The notes under the pieces: model-generated
What the model saw: only the letters and a program-made list of their open reading frames with translations
Databases searched by the model: none
Told to the model about the DNA's origin: nothing
Program-made: the position numbers and the translations under genes
In this document: piece after piece, positions 23,647 to 36,618 of the stretch
How the letters are laid out: each line of letters starts with the position of its first letter
Numbering within the stretch: the stretch's first letter is position 1
NCBI GenBank assembly: GCA_003008705.1
Contig: PDUO01000024.1
Coordinates: 871,120 to 935,119, forward strand
Origin: Pezicula radicicola
Taxonomy: Eukaryota > Ascomycota > Leotiomycetes > Helotiales > Dermateaceae
Direction of reading: 5' to 3'
DNA: 64,000 bases

Positions 23647-25785
23647 TCAGGTCCCGAAAATATCCTGTAACCATGCATCATCACTCATCATTGGCATTGG
23701 CATTGCCATGGACGCCGTCATCATGCCATACCCACCCGTCATCCCCGCATCGACTTCTATGCCCTGCCCTAGCCATTGACCCTGTGGCTGCCGAAGGTGA
23801 TTATTACCATCCCTCCAGTCCGCAGCCTGCACCTCAGCCAACCATCCAGTGCGCGTCGATCGAAGCATCTTGGCGAACTTGACGAAGATGTCCTCGTCGG
23901 CGCGTTGCTGGCCCATGCGGCGTGCCGCCGTGTCGTCCAAGATGGCGGCCAGGCGGTCACACAGAACGAACAGATCGAGACGCGGGGGCACGGCGGCACG
24001 GTCCCAGGCTGGGTCATTGAGCATGTACAGGCGGTACAGCAACATAAGACAATGGGCCATTTGACACCACAAAGCGAAGGGCATGCCGACATAGAGATCC
24101 AGCGGGATAGCGAAGAAGAGATCATACCAGCGGATAATGGTTTCTAGGTGCTCGTTGAGCAGCTGGTGGCGCTGGAAGTCCGGGCTGTAGGTCGAGTTAG
24201 GTGCTTTAGTTAAGGCGACGTCTTGTATAATAAGCTCCGTATAGAGAAGTTGGCTGGTGATGTTGTCTATGGATATAGTGTCATTAGATGACTGACATTC
24301 TTGGAAATTTGATTTTATAGAAAGGAAAATGGTCGGTGCTTACTATTTTGGGCTAGGCTGGGTGATATTTGCGTCTTTATCTTTTGAAACTGCGCCTGAA
24401 GAGCACCTAAGTATGAGGTTGCAGGCAGACTGTCCTGGAATCTCCAATGACCTCGGCTTATTTGCTCGACAATTAACTGTATCTTGACTTGTGCCGCGAG
24501 CTGTTCGTCACCTGGCCATTCTGGGCATTGAGAAACCATTTGGAGACACTCGTCCATGTGAGAAGTCCATTCTAGCGCACCGATCTTTTTCTGTGTATTC
24601 GCAGCTCTACAATCCGACAACCTTGTCAGTGACAGGCAACAAAAAATGACAGGGCTCAAACTTACTGAGAAGTAAGAAAAAAGCATGCCAGCACGGCTCG
24701 TCGTTCTGTCATGGTCCTGGCTCTTTGTGATGGTGCGGGCTTGTCCTTGACACACGGAATGGCACAAAGTTCGGCACAACCCTTGTTTAGCTCCATGTCA
24801 TAAACAAGGGACGTAGCAAGGGAAACCATGACAGAGATATATGATTTGTCTTTGCGGTGAAAGTGAAACCTGGCAGTTCAGACGATTAGTAGTGTTTTCG
24901 CCGACAAGGACAGTAGATGATGTAGATTAGGAGGCATACCAAAATATGAAAACGATCAGACCGAGCAATAAGTCCATATTCTTCTCGTTATCCACGATCA
25001 ACTTCTGCGCAACGAAACGTTTGATACTATCGCTCATGGCAAATTGCTGGCTGGCGCTCTTGGCAGTAGCGGCCATAATGTTGAACCACAAAAATGGACT
25101 CCCCTCACGAACTTGCTTCGCAGTCATATCTGGGGGAAGATACACAAAGGGAAAGAAGCTGAGCATTTGTTTCCGGAAGAACGAAAGCCGCTCCTCGGCC
25201 TGCGAGGGACTGGGCTCGAAAGAAGATGTCAAGATGGAGGGCTTGTCGAAGAGAGATACTGGGAACACATTTGTCGTCTCTAACCCTACCGGGTCAATGG
25301 GCTTGTTGGTCGAGAGTGACGCCGCCGCGGGAACAGGAACAAAATCGTCGGGGCTCGAGGCACCGCCGTCCACGGCCGCAAGGGAATCATCTCTGACGCT
25401 CTCGCAGTAAGGCGAATGTGTGCTAGGAGCAGGTGTTACGATGCCGATATTGGGTTTGTCAGATGCTTGGTTTCGAAGTAGTGTAACCAGATCCTCAATC
25501 TTCTCCTCCAAGTGCTTGATATTCTGAATGGTGCGAGAGCCTGGCGCACGCCTGCTGGTCAGTTTCCGAACCGAGACGGAGGGCACGCATTCCTTTCTTA
25601 ATCGCTGGCATCTATGACTGTCAGTCACTGCGACTTTTGGAATATTTCGTACGTCACGTTCTGCCATACCTTTCACAACTGCGTGCATCAGAGAGATAGA
25701 TGCATCTGTTCTTGGCCCGAGAGCAGTTTACGCACGCCTGTCCGTACGAAGCCGGCATTCCAGTTGACTCGACACTATTGGCCAT
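23647..25785 (-). CDS. Zn(II)2Cys6 transcription factor (fungal-specific TF domain)
   Basis: Nuclear regulator, probably of the adjacent cluster. Exons (minus strand) 25785-25670, 25611-24940, 24869-24666, 24606-24344 and 24266-23647 give 624 aa with exact phases. The zinc cluster is C18-x2-C21-x6-C28-x8-C37-x2-C40-x6-C47, interrupted by intron 1 as is common. A coiled-coil dimerisation segment follows (IQNIKHLEEKIEDLVTLLRN), then a Ser/Pro-rich linker. The middle homology region has LSFFPFVYLPPD, LLLGLIVFIFW, DMELNK and TMTERRAVLACFFLTS. The C-terminus is Met/Gly-rich. It is divergently transcribed from the efflux pump at 26290 across about 500 bp. More GC-rich than the genes to its left. 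It was probably a pathway-specific activator; the target genes may now be the pseudogenes at 19.9-22.7 kb. Confidence 0.88.
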
Positions 25786-26289
25786 GACAGTCACGACCGG
25801 ACTTCGCTCGAGTCAAGGTAAGGTTTGGGATATGTAGTTGTGAGCGGGGTTGGAGGGACCAACGCAGATGGTTTGGAAATGATGAGCCAATTTACCCATC
25901 TAACAGACGGACTTGGATACAACACCGTGCACAGAAACGTTACGACAGTAGTTTGTAAAGTGGTACAGGACTGGCGGAGATGGAGATTAAGACGACGAAG
26001 CCGGGCTGACGAGAGGGATTGGCGCGGGATTCGGGTTTCAAACATGAATGTAAGCTTGTAAGCTTGTAAGCTTTGCTTACCTAGGTACCTACCTACGAAA
26101 GGTACCGGAATTCGCGAGCGGGATTCACTTGCCAGCTGCCACACTAGCCACATTGGGACAGCTCTGAGACAACTGTATTCTACTGAAACTATCCATTTCG
26201 TATAATAAAGGCTGTCCTTTTAACTAAATTCACTTTCGTTCGATATTCTCATGCTGTGTTGTGTGTATTTCATCAATTTTCAATTCAAA
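25786..26289. promoter_or_regulatory. Shared divergent promoter (Zn2Cys6 regulator / MFS pump)
   Basis: A 504-bp intergenic region between two outward-facing genes, a layout typical of a regulator and the pump it controls. It contains CGG-bearing sites of the kind bound by C6 proteins (for example GACTGGCGGAG near 25969, and CCGGGC/CCGGAA nearby) and a short direct repeat AGCTTGTA at 26053-26070. Assignment of an operator would need binding data. Confidence 0.45.
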
Positions 26290-28162
26290 ATGTCACAGCC
26301 ACTCGAAGAAGCAGAAAAGAACTCCCTGGAAACATCAACATCGACCTCGACCTCGAAGGACGAGAGTCACGAGACCTGGAAAGTCACGGGAAAAGTGGAT
26401 CCGAACGCCCAACCACCACTGAGCATCGCACGGGAGACGGCTGATGCTGAGAAGCAGCCAGAGTACATCACCGGCCTCCCATTGTACCTGGTGAACTTGG
26501 CCATCACCCTCGCCGCCGGGCTGCTCTTCCTCGACACAGCCATCATCGCAACCGCGATCCCACGTATTACCGATGAATTCAACTCACTGCCCGACGTAGG
26601 CTGGTATGGAAGCGCATACCAGCTCGGCAGCGCCGCACTCCTGCCGCTGACAGGCAAGATCTTCACACACTTTAGCACCAAATGGTCCTACCTAGTTTTC
26701 TTCAGCATCTTCGAGTTCAGCTCCCTCCTCTGTGGTGTCGCGACGAGTTCGACCATGTTAATCGTCGGCCGTGCCATAGCGGGTGCGGGCGGCTCGGGGA
26801 TCATCAGCGGCGCACTAACCATCGTCGCCAGCTGCCTGCCACTAGAGAAGCGTGCGGCATGGACCGGCATGCTCATGGGCTTTAGCCAGTTGGGCGTGGT
26901 GCTGGGCCCTATCCTAGGCGGTGCACTGACAGAGTACAGCACCTGGCGCTGGTGTTTCTATCTCAACCTGCCGGTTGGTGCCCTATGCGTAATCCTGCTG
27001 CTCGCCATCAAGATACCCGACCAGATCGAGAAGCTTAGCGCGCTGAAGGTACTACCCACCCTTCACCACGACCTCGACCTCATCGGCTTCGCTCTCTTTG
27101 CGCCTGCAGTGACCCAGCTGCTGCTGGCGGTACAGTATGGCGGGAATAAGTTTGCGTGGGATTCGTCCACCGTCATCGGCCTGTTCTGTGGCGCCGGCGC
27201 GACTTTTATCGTGTGGTTCATATGGAACTGGCGAGGCGGCGACAAGGCTCTAATCCCAGTGTCGATGGTCGCCAAAAGATCGGTATGGACTAGCTCAATG
27301 ACCCAGGCCTTCTCGATGACTACACTCTTTATTACCACCTACTTTCTACCCATCTATTTCCAGGCTGTGCAGGGCGCGTCACCCCTCAACAGCGGTATCC
27401 GGATGCTTCCTAGTATTCTGCCGCAGCTTATCTTTGCTGTTTTGTCTGGCGGTTTAGGTACGTCTTACGAGTGCCCCTCTTGACTCTCTTTACTACCCAC
27501 TCCCACTTAGCTAACCTGTCTGTTTTCGTTTGCATCAGTCTCTAGAACGGGCTATATTATCCCATACGCCCTGCTTGGCTCAGCCCTCGCCGCCATCGGT
27601 TCCGGCCTCTTCACGACACTCGGCCCGCACACCCACATTGGTCGATGGTTCGGCTTCCAAGTTCTCGCCGGCGCCGGCCGTGGAATGTTTGCGCAGATGG
27701 TATGTACAGTTCTCTTCTCAGCTAGGCTCTCACTTACACTTCTTGTAGCCAGTTATCGCAATGCAAGCCGTTCTTAAGCCCTCCGAGCTCTCCATGGCCA
27801 ACTCCCTCATGATGTTCGCTCAAGCGCTTCTCACATCCATCGCCCTCGTTGTTGCCAACACAATCTTGGATGAAGGCCTGCGCTCCAATATACCTACCAA
27901 CGCGCCAGCAGTCAATGCGCAGCAGGTTATCGCAGCGGGCACCACCGGATTCCGCTCCATTATAGCTGCGAAGGATATCCCGGGCGTCATACTTGCCTAC
28001 GCCACCAGCATCGACCATGTCTTCTACCTCGCCACTGCCTGCGCTATTATAGCATTCCTAATAGCGCCAGCCATGGGTTGGGTTGATATTCGCAAGAAGA
28101 CGACGAAAGCGCCGGCGGAGGTGGCGCCGGAGGCTGAAGTGAAGGGCGAGAGTGCCGTTTAG
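26290..28162 (+). CDS. MFS efflux pump, DHA2 family (14 TM; aflatoxin-efflux/toxin-pump-like)
   Basis: Drug:H+ antiporter-2 type exporter at the plasma membrane, of the class found in secondary-metabolite clusters, probably exporting the cluster product. Exons 26290-27457, 27539-27699 and 27749-28162 give 580 aa. After an acidic, Ser/Thr-rich N-tail come TM1 with LDTAIIATAIPRITDEF (motif D1), then GSAYQLGSAALLPLTGK, motif C GFSQLGVVLGPILGGALTEY and WRWCFYLNLPVG. GRWFGFQVLAGAGRGM follows in the C-terminal half. Start chosen at the ATG in CAAAATGTCACAG; an in-frame ATG at 26251 is possible but would sit in leader-like sequence. Clearly GC-rich with C-ending codons, unlike neighbouring DNA on either side. 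Intact. Confidence 0.9.
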
Positions 28163-29505
28163 ATGAACACTTAGATGAAAAACGTTCTTTTGATGCTTTG
28201 TACTTGTAATGGGTCAAAAAAAGGGGATTTGGTTCATAGAATTCTGTCTTAATTTAGACATAGCATATGATCTCTATATTTGTGGTTATATTGGGTCCTG
28301 ATACGTGTACAATGCCACTTAAGTTCTACTAGTATTTAATAAAGTAGTAATAAAAATGCAGGATAATAGTTTCCCACAACTCTAGAAACTTACTTGGCTT
28401 GGTCATCTCGCTTATTTGAGTAACTTGTTGTTTCCGATATAAGTAGCTCGCTTATTGAAATAACTCACTTAATCCAACCAACTAACTTAATGCAGATACC
28501 TAATAAAGTAATAAACCCAAAGTACAACAACAAATATTAAAGGAATAAATTAAAACATGATACACATATCAAAACCCATTATAATACCCCTTTTCACTAC
28601 AGAGGTACTGTAACTCACGCACCCTATATTCAGGATCAAAAGATTTCTATTATATCTCATATATCCATTTTTTAAGCGTTTTCACATAAATCGTTTTGAT
28701 TATAGAGTATTTTCGCGAAATAGAAAGTTGAATTTTCTTTATTATAGTCGCTTTATTTGGTGCTGTTTTTTTTCCCTTCATCTTGTTGTATTGATAAAAT
28801 ACTGAATAGGCAGAATTATGGACAGCAGCAACATGTGGGCAATAGTGGTTTGTATTGTGTTCTGTGTTCTGTGTGAAAGCTAGAGTGCCAGAATGTGCCT
28901 ACTTATAGTAGTAGGATGATCACATGACTATTCCCATATTCACTGAATTCAACATAAAATTCAAATCATTATATCTATGTTAGCATTTTTGAGGTATATA
29001 TGTTAAGTATATTCCGTATATTTTAAAATTATTTCTCAACTTTCTTCTCTCAAAATAAGTGTGAGAGGTGCTTAAAATGGTGAAGTTTTTAAGGTAGTAC
29101 AGTATATCATATTAAGAAAGGCTAATACGGTAATAAGAAGAGTATGGTACATAATAAGTTTGAATATTAGCAGAGGAGGGGGAGTAGGGGAGGCGAAGTT
29201 GAATGAAAGATATACACATATAAATAAGCGAGAGGAAAGCTCCATTTAAATATTACAACATAATCGATTCCAAAGCCATCAAGAAAAAAAGTGTTCACCA
29301 AGAAAGACTTGGTTACGCTGTCCTTACTATCATCATCAGAAGAAGAGAAACCTTCCTATAAAAAAACCCTCCCGGACCTCTCCGAACTTAAAATTTATTA
29401 CTAGTTTAACCGTCTTTATTCCCGGAGAACAAGAATAAAGACAAAAGTTCGAGAAAAATGTCATTTGATGAAATCCTAGATGTAATGAAATGAATTACAG
29501 TACTA
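28163..29505. other. AT-rich intergenic region
   Basis: The 3' flank of the efflux pump followed by more than 1 kb of AT-rich, gene-free DNA. Composition suggests old repeat DNA altered by RIP-like mutation, but no element is recognisable here. Confidence 0.45.
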
Positions 29506-30855
29506 GACAATTAATATTGGCTAGAGCTCGATTTAAGTAAAAATCAACTATATCTACCTAGAATATCACTTATAAAATAAGACCCTATATAGCTCTTAAA
29601 TAGCCTAGAAATCAAGGAATAAAAGCTTTAGAATAGGCTCTTTAATATAGCCGGGCTACTTTATTCGATTTATTACCTAGTACTTTATATACTACCCCCT
29701 CTGCCTTAATATAAGCTATAACTTAGTATAGTATACTCTTAATAAGAGACTTAAAAAGAGAATTAGATAGAGTTACCTATACTACCTTTAAAGCTTCCTT
29801 AAGGTTCTTTATATCCTATTCTATCTTCCTACTTAATTTTATAACCTCTAGAAATATCTCTATTATTAGCTTCTTAAGTACCTACTAAGTATTTTTAATA
29901 AGGTTAAGGTCTAGGGAATAGGGAGGCTAATCTATTGTATCTATACTATTTACTTTAAACCAATCCCTAATAATATATATAGTATATATAGGGGTATTAT
30001 CCTATATAAAGATTAAGCTATTATAATAGTATTAGAGTACTTAATCTTTAAGAACTATAAGGTAGGAGGTTACTAAGTACCCTTATTTCTTTAATTCAAA
30101 GTTATAGTCTATTATATATAGCTTAGACCTCTCTCTAGTTCCTTAAAATACTACCTAGACTATTACCTATATATCCTTTCCCTTCTTATATATTATAATT
30201 ATCTCTAGCTTCTATTTATTAGATAGAAAACCTATTACTTATTTAACTACTTTCCTAGAACCCTACTCTATAGAATACTTATTACTAAATATATATTTTC
30301 TCTACCTCTTAATATCCTAATATACCTAGTAGTAGTACTAAAGAAGCCTTATTTCTACTACTTACTCTATTAACTTAGGGTACTTCTTTATATACTAATA
30401 ATATATCCTATTTATATAGTAAAGGTTCTTAATAGTAGAGTTACTTATTTTTGATAATATTACCTCTTATTACTACTTAAATATTATCTTAGGGAATAAT
30501 CGAATATTATATAGTATTATTCGATTATTATACTCTGAATATATCTTTAGCTAGCTAGGTTAAGGAAGGGATTTATCTTTAACTCTATAAGAGTCTTAGG
30601 TAAAAGTATATTATATAGCCTAGTAAGAGAGCTTATACTACTCTATGATTTCAGCCTACAATTTCCTAGCTTTAAAGACTCTAATAACCTTCCTACGAAG
30701 ATATTGTATTAATTTAATCCTACGAGTTCAATTACTAGAGGCCTAGCTAAGAGGAGTACATTAGGGTGGTATATTAGTAGTATTATTAAAGGTGGGTAGA
30801 AAAATCAATATACGAAAAGTCGTGTATTTACACGTTTTAGCTAATATTAATTGTC
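29506..30855 (-). mobile_element. RIP-degraded Tc1/mariner-type DNA transposon
   Basis: About 1.35 kb, strongly AT-rich. The termini match as inverted repeats: GACAATTAATATTGGCTA at 29506 and the reverse complement of TAGCTAATATTAATTGTC ending at 30855. On the minus strand near 30030-29900, conceptual reading with stops gives fragments LIF...DNTPIYT then DWFK, and PPYSLDLNLIKN. These correspond to the Tc1/mariner DDE motifs (D-N-A/G-P-x-H and W-P-P-Y-S-P-D-L-N-P-I-E). Codons differ from expectation by C-to-T/G-to-A changes and stops are everywhere, the signature of RIP. Not functional. Confidence 0.75.
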
Positions 30856-31288
30856 GGTTACTGTACCAAAGATAAATAGATATATGGAATTGACTGTGTG
30901 TCTTTAACGTCGAGTTATTCTGTAGGTATTATAAGGGGATTATGAGTAGTTTCATCTATTACCTTAACTAATATAACTAACATTTTTGAAGTTTAATGAG
31001 AATTTCAGATAATAAATAGCAGAGAGAAGATAAATATAGCTTATAATTACTATATACTTCACTATTATTGCACTATACTTCGATCAGAAGAAAACTGTCC
31101 ATCGTATTAGAACTGTTAAGAGCTACAGATCTAAAGCCTCGAGAGCTGGCTATTGGCTCAAAAGACAATATTTCTACATATCAGATAACTCGCATAATAG
31201 GTAATAGAAGTAAGTAAACACAACAACAGATCTAATATATTCGAACGATAATTAGAAAAATATCTATCCACACACGCAACTACAGCAT
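30856..31288. other. AT-rich gap downstream of the OPT gene
   Basis: No gene recognised; 3' flank of the minus-strand transporter. Confidence 0.4.
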
Positions 31289-34200
31289 TCAAAACTCCCC
31301 AGATCCCTTCCCAAAGTGACCACCAGTAGCGACTTTCAACCACGGCACAGATTTCGAATCATCCGTATTTGATCCAACAGTATTACCCCACCAATTCAAA
31401 GTCACTCCGTTATAACTCAGGCAAAAGAAGATGATAACAGTTGCTAGAGCGGTACCAGTATCCATAGCGGCTTGAAGGAGATCTGTAGAAGATAAAAAGT
31501 TAGTGTTGATCTGTGAAAATCGGTATAAAGAGAGGAATGTGAAAGACTAACAGTTATACCGTTTCCACCAGTCAAATGCACGTTTCCGGATGAGGTAGTT
31601 GAATAGAAAGCCGAAGATGAACCAAAGTGAGTATTGGGCTGCGTAGTATTATTAGTCTAGTTCAAGAATGAGAGTATCACAGACGAATAAATTAAGTAAC
31701 GTACTTGTGTTAGCAGGAGGTATATTGCCTGCAGCGTTGAAGAAGATCGGGACGTTGATATATCGCACCCAGCTATTTGGATATCTTCGATAAAGTAGGT
31801 ATACCAGGACAGTTACTACCGGCTATGACACATACAAGTTAGTAAAACCTAGACCGATTTAGTATTTTTGGTGGATATGACGAACCCCGATTATAAAGAA
31901 GTACATGATACCGCTGTACACCTGTCCAGATTGGAACATCCTCTGAGGTCCGATTGACCCCCAGATGAGAGACGCACTATAGACCACCTTGGCGCCGTTA
32001 CATGTGAAGCGCTGAGTGTTGGTTGATTCACACAGTTTGGGGATATGCCCGATCATCCATCGAAGTACTAATTATTGCAAATCAGCTTCTAGCCTATTAT
32101 CCCAGCCTGTTTCAGAGTAAAGAACGACGCTTACCACCAACTTGACACATTGTCGCTAGAATTGTCGAGTAGATCTGGCCAACGAAGAGAACGCGAGGAG
32201 GGATTTTCTGTTCAAATGATGGTTAGCGAGTGGTGACTCGGGTAGCCAAGAGACAAAGCTCAACGTACCATATACTGCCCCATCTTCAAATCCTGGGCAA
32301 AGTCCATGCCGTGTTTAACAGAGTTATATCCGTAGCACTTAACCATCATATTTGCAATTGGCTTGCCAGGCCACGCATACCCCGCGATGAGCTCAGTGAT
32401 GATATTGAGGAAACTGGAAATGATTACTATCGTTAGTACGTAGACAAGCAAGGAGAAAAGCGTCAAGAGACAGGACTAACATCCTTTGATTTGTTGTCCC
32501 CTCCAAGATCCCTTCTGGAATAATCAAAAGCACACCCATGCCAAAGCATACCACGATAAATCCCCAAACAGGTAGACCCGAATCCCAGTTCTTCACTGTC
32601 ACGATACCGAGGGCTAGTACCACCACTGTTAATACGACGTACCACCAATCCGGGACCTCTTTATATGAATTCATCAATCGCTTATGTATATCTTCGCCAC
32701 CGTGACGAGCGTTCTTGAACTTAGCCCATATTTCCTTTCCATTGTAGAGATAAGTGTGCACGACGATTGCAGTTACTGCAGCAAAGGAGAGGGCGTATGT
32801 AAGCGAGTACGACATAGATATATACATAGGCGAGTATGCTTCATATTTGCTCAGGACAAAATTGAGGTTCGAATCGATAACTCGTGTAATGTTATATGAC
32901 TTGCCAGTGTTGTCAAACGTGCTCGAGGATAGGAGTGGGAGGCTGCTCATGTCATCAGTTTGGTGTCATGAATTGCGTTGGAACAAAAGAAGAGCATGTG
33001 ATCTCCAAAAAAAAAAATGACTACAAAACCCAAGGAAAATGAGGTATTACTTACTAGGCGCTGTACCACACGTTTGAGTAGTATAGAATTGGGGACAGGA
33101 AAAGGTAGAAAAACAAGACTACAGCGAAGGCATTGCAGGTGATGTAGAAGGGTGTCGTAAGTGGGGTTCCTGCATAGTTGATCTGCGTCCAATCGATACT
33201 GATGGGTAGTAATCCAAGACCAGAGCTCATCTACACACACGCTCATATCAGCTTTTGCTCAGACCATTCCAGTCAAGCAAATAAGCAAATCTGACTTACA
33301 CCGAATATTGTGTTAACTTTCTGATTATGTGGAGCAATCCACGTCACGAATGCAAACGTGCTCAGACTCGTCCAGATATAATCTGGAAACCAGAAAAGGA
33401 CGAATGCAAAAATTGTGAAATAGCTGAAGAAGCGGTAGCGAGTGAGTGTCCAGCCATGAACAGGCGAACGGTCTTGTGGCTCATGCAGGGCACGGAATAG
33501 CACTGTGGAAGAGAGTGATGTGGGCCAGATGAGGGCGGCTGGGTAGACAAGCCATCTGCGAGATAGACCGGCGAGACCAAAACTGGATTAACAGGTCAGG
33601 AATAGAGTCATTAGAGGTGTGGCCCGAACTCGTCGCAATTGTGGATTGTGTTTTGGATTCAATGAAAAATTCAAGTTGTCAACTCACCCAAGCATCTGGG
33701 TGGTCAACAGATAGAGGAACGAGAAGCCCGCCCCAAAATCGCGGTTCCAATAGACGGGACTAATAATTGCAACCAACGACCCTGAGGCGTACGCAGTGCT
33801 GGCGCTAACATTGACGCACTGTCGAAGGTAGTAAAAAGGTCAGAAACAGCAAGACGGAAAGTCTGGGGTATAAGAACTAACAATGACGATCAAAGCATGC
33901 TCCTTGACACTAAAAGGGCCAGGGTTAATGTCGAATGCCAACCTGCCAAGTGGTACTCGCCAGCGGGGAAGTTTCTCCCATGCTCTACCGATGGGGAAGA
34001 CGAGTAGTTGGGCGACAACATAGCCGATAGAGAGGGATGGCTTGAAAGTGTCAGTCAGAACTATTACGCTGAAAAGACAGAGATCGGGAAACCCACGTAG
34101 CGCAGACCGAAAAACTGGTTGACGCCTGAGAATAGCATAACAAAGATGGTGGTGAGGACCCAGGCTCGGAAAGCTAAGATGTAATTAGCATTGTATTGAG

Positions 34201-34571
34201 CAAGCTGTATTGCGACATGCCAATACTCACTACTGCAAGGGATAGTCGGGTCATCCGTGTTGGCTACACAAGCCGCTACCTCGGGAACTGAGAACATTTA
34301 TCAGCCTTATCAGCATTCTAAATTCACGCTCAAGGTACTCACAAGGCGACTGGTCGCCATCGACATTCCACTTGAAGGCCTCAACCGGCGTTAATTCTGT
34401 TTTCTCTGACCGATGTAGTGGTATCTTGGTCTCGTCTCCGTCACCTTCTACGTCCGCATCTGCCTCAATATCCGAAACGTCGGTCTGGATAATGTCCTTC
34501 TCCTGGGGACTCGAAACCGTGTTTCCATGGCTGAGATGGTTGAAATCGTCTTGATGAATCTCGGCGGCCAT
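31289..34571 (-). CDS. Oligopeptide transporter, OPT family
   Basis: Plasma-membrane proton-coupled transporter for small peptides (tetra/pentapeptides, glutathione or related compounds) in the OPT family. The gene is split by about a dozen short introns; reading on the minus strand starts [14 protein letters not shown] and ends [10 protein letters not shown]. Features in order: an acidic N-terminal tail, [14 protein letters not shown] then SGVNQFF, the OPT signature [18 protein letters not shown] (NPG motif), and [12 protein letters not shown] long segment of helices follows around [10 protein letters not shown] then LEGTTNQR, and later [16 protein letters not shown]. The second family signature ends in KIPPR, and NWWGNTV lies near the C-terminus. 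All pieces appear intact. The exact junctions of every intron were not fixed, so the outer limits are firmer than the internal ones. Divergent from the esterase at 35434, with an 860-bp gap. Confidence 0.88.
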
Positions 34572-35433
34572 GACTGCGAACTATTTGTGACTTACACTTA
34601 AAGTCAAGCAAAAGTGAGCCGCAACACGACACAGGGAGAGCACGCGGCGAGTACGTTGGTTTTGTCCTATGGAAGGGCCCCTCGGGATTTCAAATGGCGT
34701 GCGCATTGTGATGAATTGCGATAAGGCTATTTAGTATCCAGAAGTTGACCTAGTCCTAATGTCCATAGTAAAACCCCTGCCTTAGCTCCACTTCCCCTCG
34801 GGCATGCCCGTCTCGCCACTGATCCGATATTCCCCCACTAATTACGACTTCGACAGTGTACAAGTACAACGTTGTACTGGCAGATTGCTACCAGACAAGA
34901 TAACATTGGAAAAGATAAGCTATGCGTATTGGGACAAGACGATCAGCTATAGTGGTTCTGATTGGCAAGATATCTCTGATAACGCTTAACTTCCGCCGTT
35001 GAGGTTCTGTGCGGCATCTGGATCCTAGGTGATAAGTGGTCGCTTAAGTGGTTTTTAGAAGTGGGGGCAGGACAGAGAGGTACTTGCCGGCCGAGGTTAG
35101 TAAAATTGCAAGCACCCATGCATGGACCTAGTCTATAATAGACCAGCCTAGTCCTGTCAATAACAGGCTTAGAAACAATTGTAGCAAAGCTTATTTGTTC
35201 ATGAATGGGCAATTGCCTTCATGTATTGGAAATCTTCACTAGTGGACCCAAACAGGTGGTTGTTAAAATTCCCTCCACTCTTTATATCCCACCATTTCAA
35301 CTAGAATCACATACGTATTTACCCCGCTTGTTCGCGTGATGAGGTCAGGATTTCTAGAACAAAATATAGTGTTTGTCTTCCCTATTCTTTGTTTCTTTTT
35401 GGTTGCCCAGCATCTTGATCGCAGTCAACAGAA
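34572..35433. promoter_or_regulatory. Divergent intergenic region (OPT transporter / secreted esterase)
   Basis: An 862-bp shared upstream region. A TATATCC stretch occurs at 35281-35287, about 150 bp before the esterase start. Several GATA motifs (for example near 34830, 34910 and 34970) could respond to nitrogen control, which would suit a peptide transporter; this is inference. Confidence 0.4.
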
Positions 35434-36618
35434 ATGATCTTCCTCCTCCGATCTGTCCTGCTAGTCGCAGTCCTCGCGCAAGCATCACAAGAAGTCTTAT
35501 CATTGAAGCCTACTACGGGGAACGTCGCTTACACTCTCCCAACCGAGCGCACATTCCTCCTCAATATCCCCGAAGCATATACTCATGGGGAACCGCATCC
35601 TCTCGTTCTCTCTTTCCATGGTGGTCAGTCAATATCTCATTTATAAAAATAAAAACAAGAAATAAAAAATATTCTTCGCTGCTTTTTCCACTTCCTCGTG
35701 AAATACACTCATGCTAAAATTTTGACCTCGTAATTCAGCTGGAGGGTTTAGCGAGAAGCAGCAACGTATTACTGAGCTCTCCGATCCATCGCTGAGTATT
35801 GCAGGGAAACCGTTCCTTGTTGCTTATGCTCAAGGTGTTAATAATACGGATTGGAACATGACACATATTTGGAAAGGAGCACCATATGAGAATAAAACAG
35901 TTGACGATGTGAGCACCCCTCCAATTCCTCCCCTCTCCTCTTCCTCAAGGAAACATTCAAAAGAGCATCAATTATTTCACTTCATATTATTCCTATTCCA
36001 AAGCTAATCAATCATAAGATCGCTTACGTCTACGACATAATCTCCACAATCTCCAAAACCTACACAATAGACACCTCCCGCATCTACGCCTGTGGAAAAT
36101 CCAACGGCGGAGGCTTCACAGCCCTACTTGCCTGCCGCCCCGACACCTCTCAAATCTTCGCGGCGTTCGCACCCGTCTCCCCAGCCCTTTACCAAGGAAC
36201 TTACGCATTCCACAACTGCACCCCCGCACATTCAGTTCCAATCCTTCATGCACACGGAGTAGAAGATATAATAACTCCCTTCCACGGTCAAACACCTTTA
36301 GATTCTGGGTTTGCACCTGAACCGGATGTTAGGTTATGGAGAAGGATGTGGGCGGAACGGAATGGTTGTAAGGGACGGTATGATGGCGAATGGAGGGAAC
36401 CGAAGGTTACCGAGGTTCATGAGGGGGTTTGGGAGGAGGTTTGGGATTGTGGAATTGAGGGGAAGGAGGTTAGGGGCTTGACTATTGAGGGTTTGGGCCA
36501 TGCTTGGCCGAGTACGCTGGGTTTGGATTTGGCTGGGTCCCCTAATCATACGGCGAATTTTAATTTTACTAGTCAGCATTTGGTGCAGTTTTTTGGGAGG
36601 CATAAGTTGGAGGGTTGA
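35434..36618 (+). CDS. Secreted alpha/beta-hydrolase esterase (CE1 feruloyl-esterase/PHB-depolymerase-like)
   Basis: Extracellular esterase of the LpqC/CE1 type; members release ferulic or acetic acid from plant cell-wall xylan or cleave polyesters. Exons 35434-35623, 35739-35908 and 36019-36618 give 319 aa. A clear signal peptide (MIFLLRSVLLVAVLAQASQ) is followed by the oxyanion region LSFHGAGG. The nucleophile elbow is GKSNG (Ser148), a candidate acid is Asp203 in HGVEDIITPFHG, and the catalytic His281 lies in GLGHAWP. Several N-glycosylation sites are present (NNTD, NMTH, NHTA, NFT). No carbohydrate-binding module follows. Family assignment is firm; the exact substrate is not. Confidence 0.85.

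Noticed and set aside
29506..30855. Possible centromere- or origin-like AT-rich block
   Set aside because: Recognisable transposase motifs and matching terminal repeats explain it as a mutated transposon.
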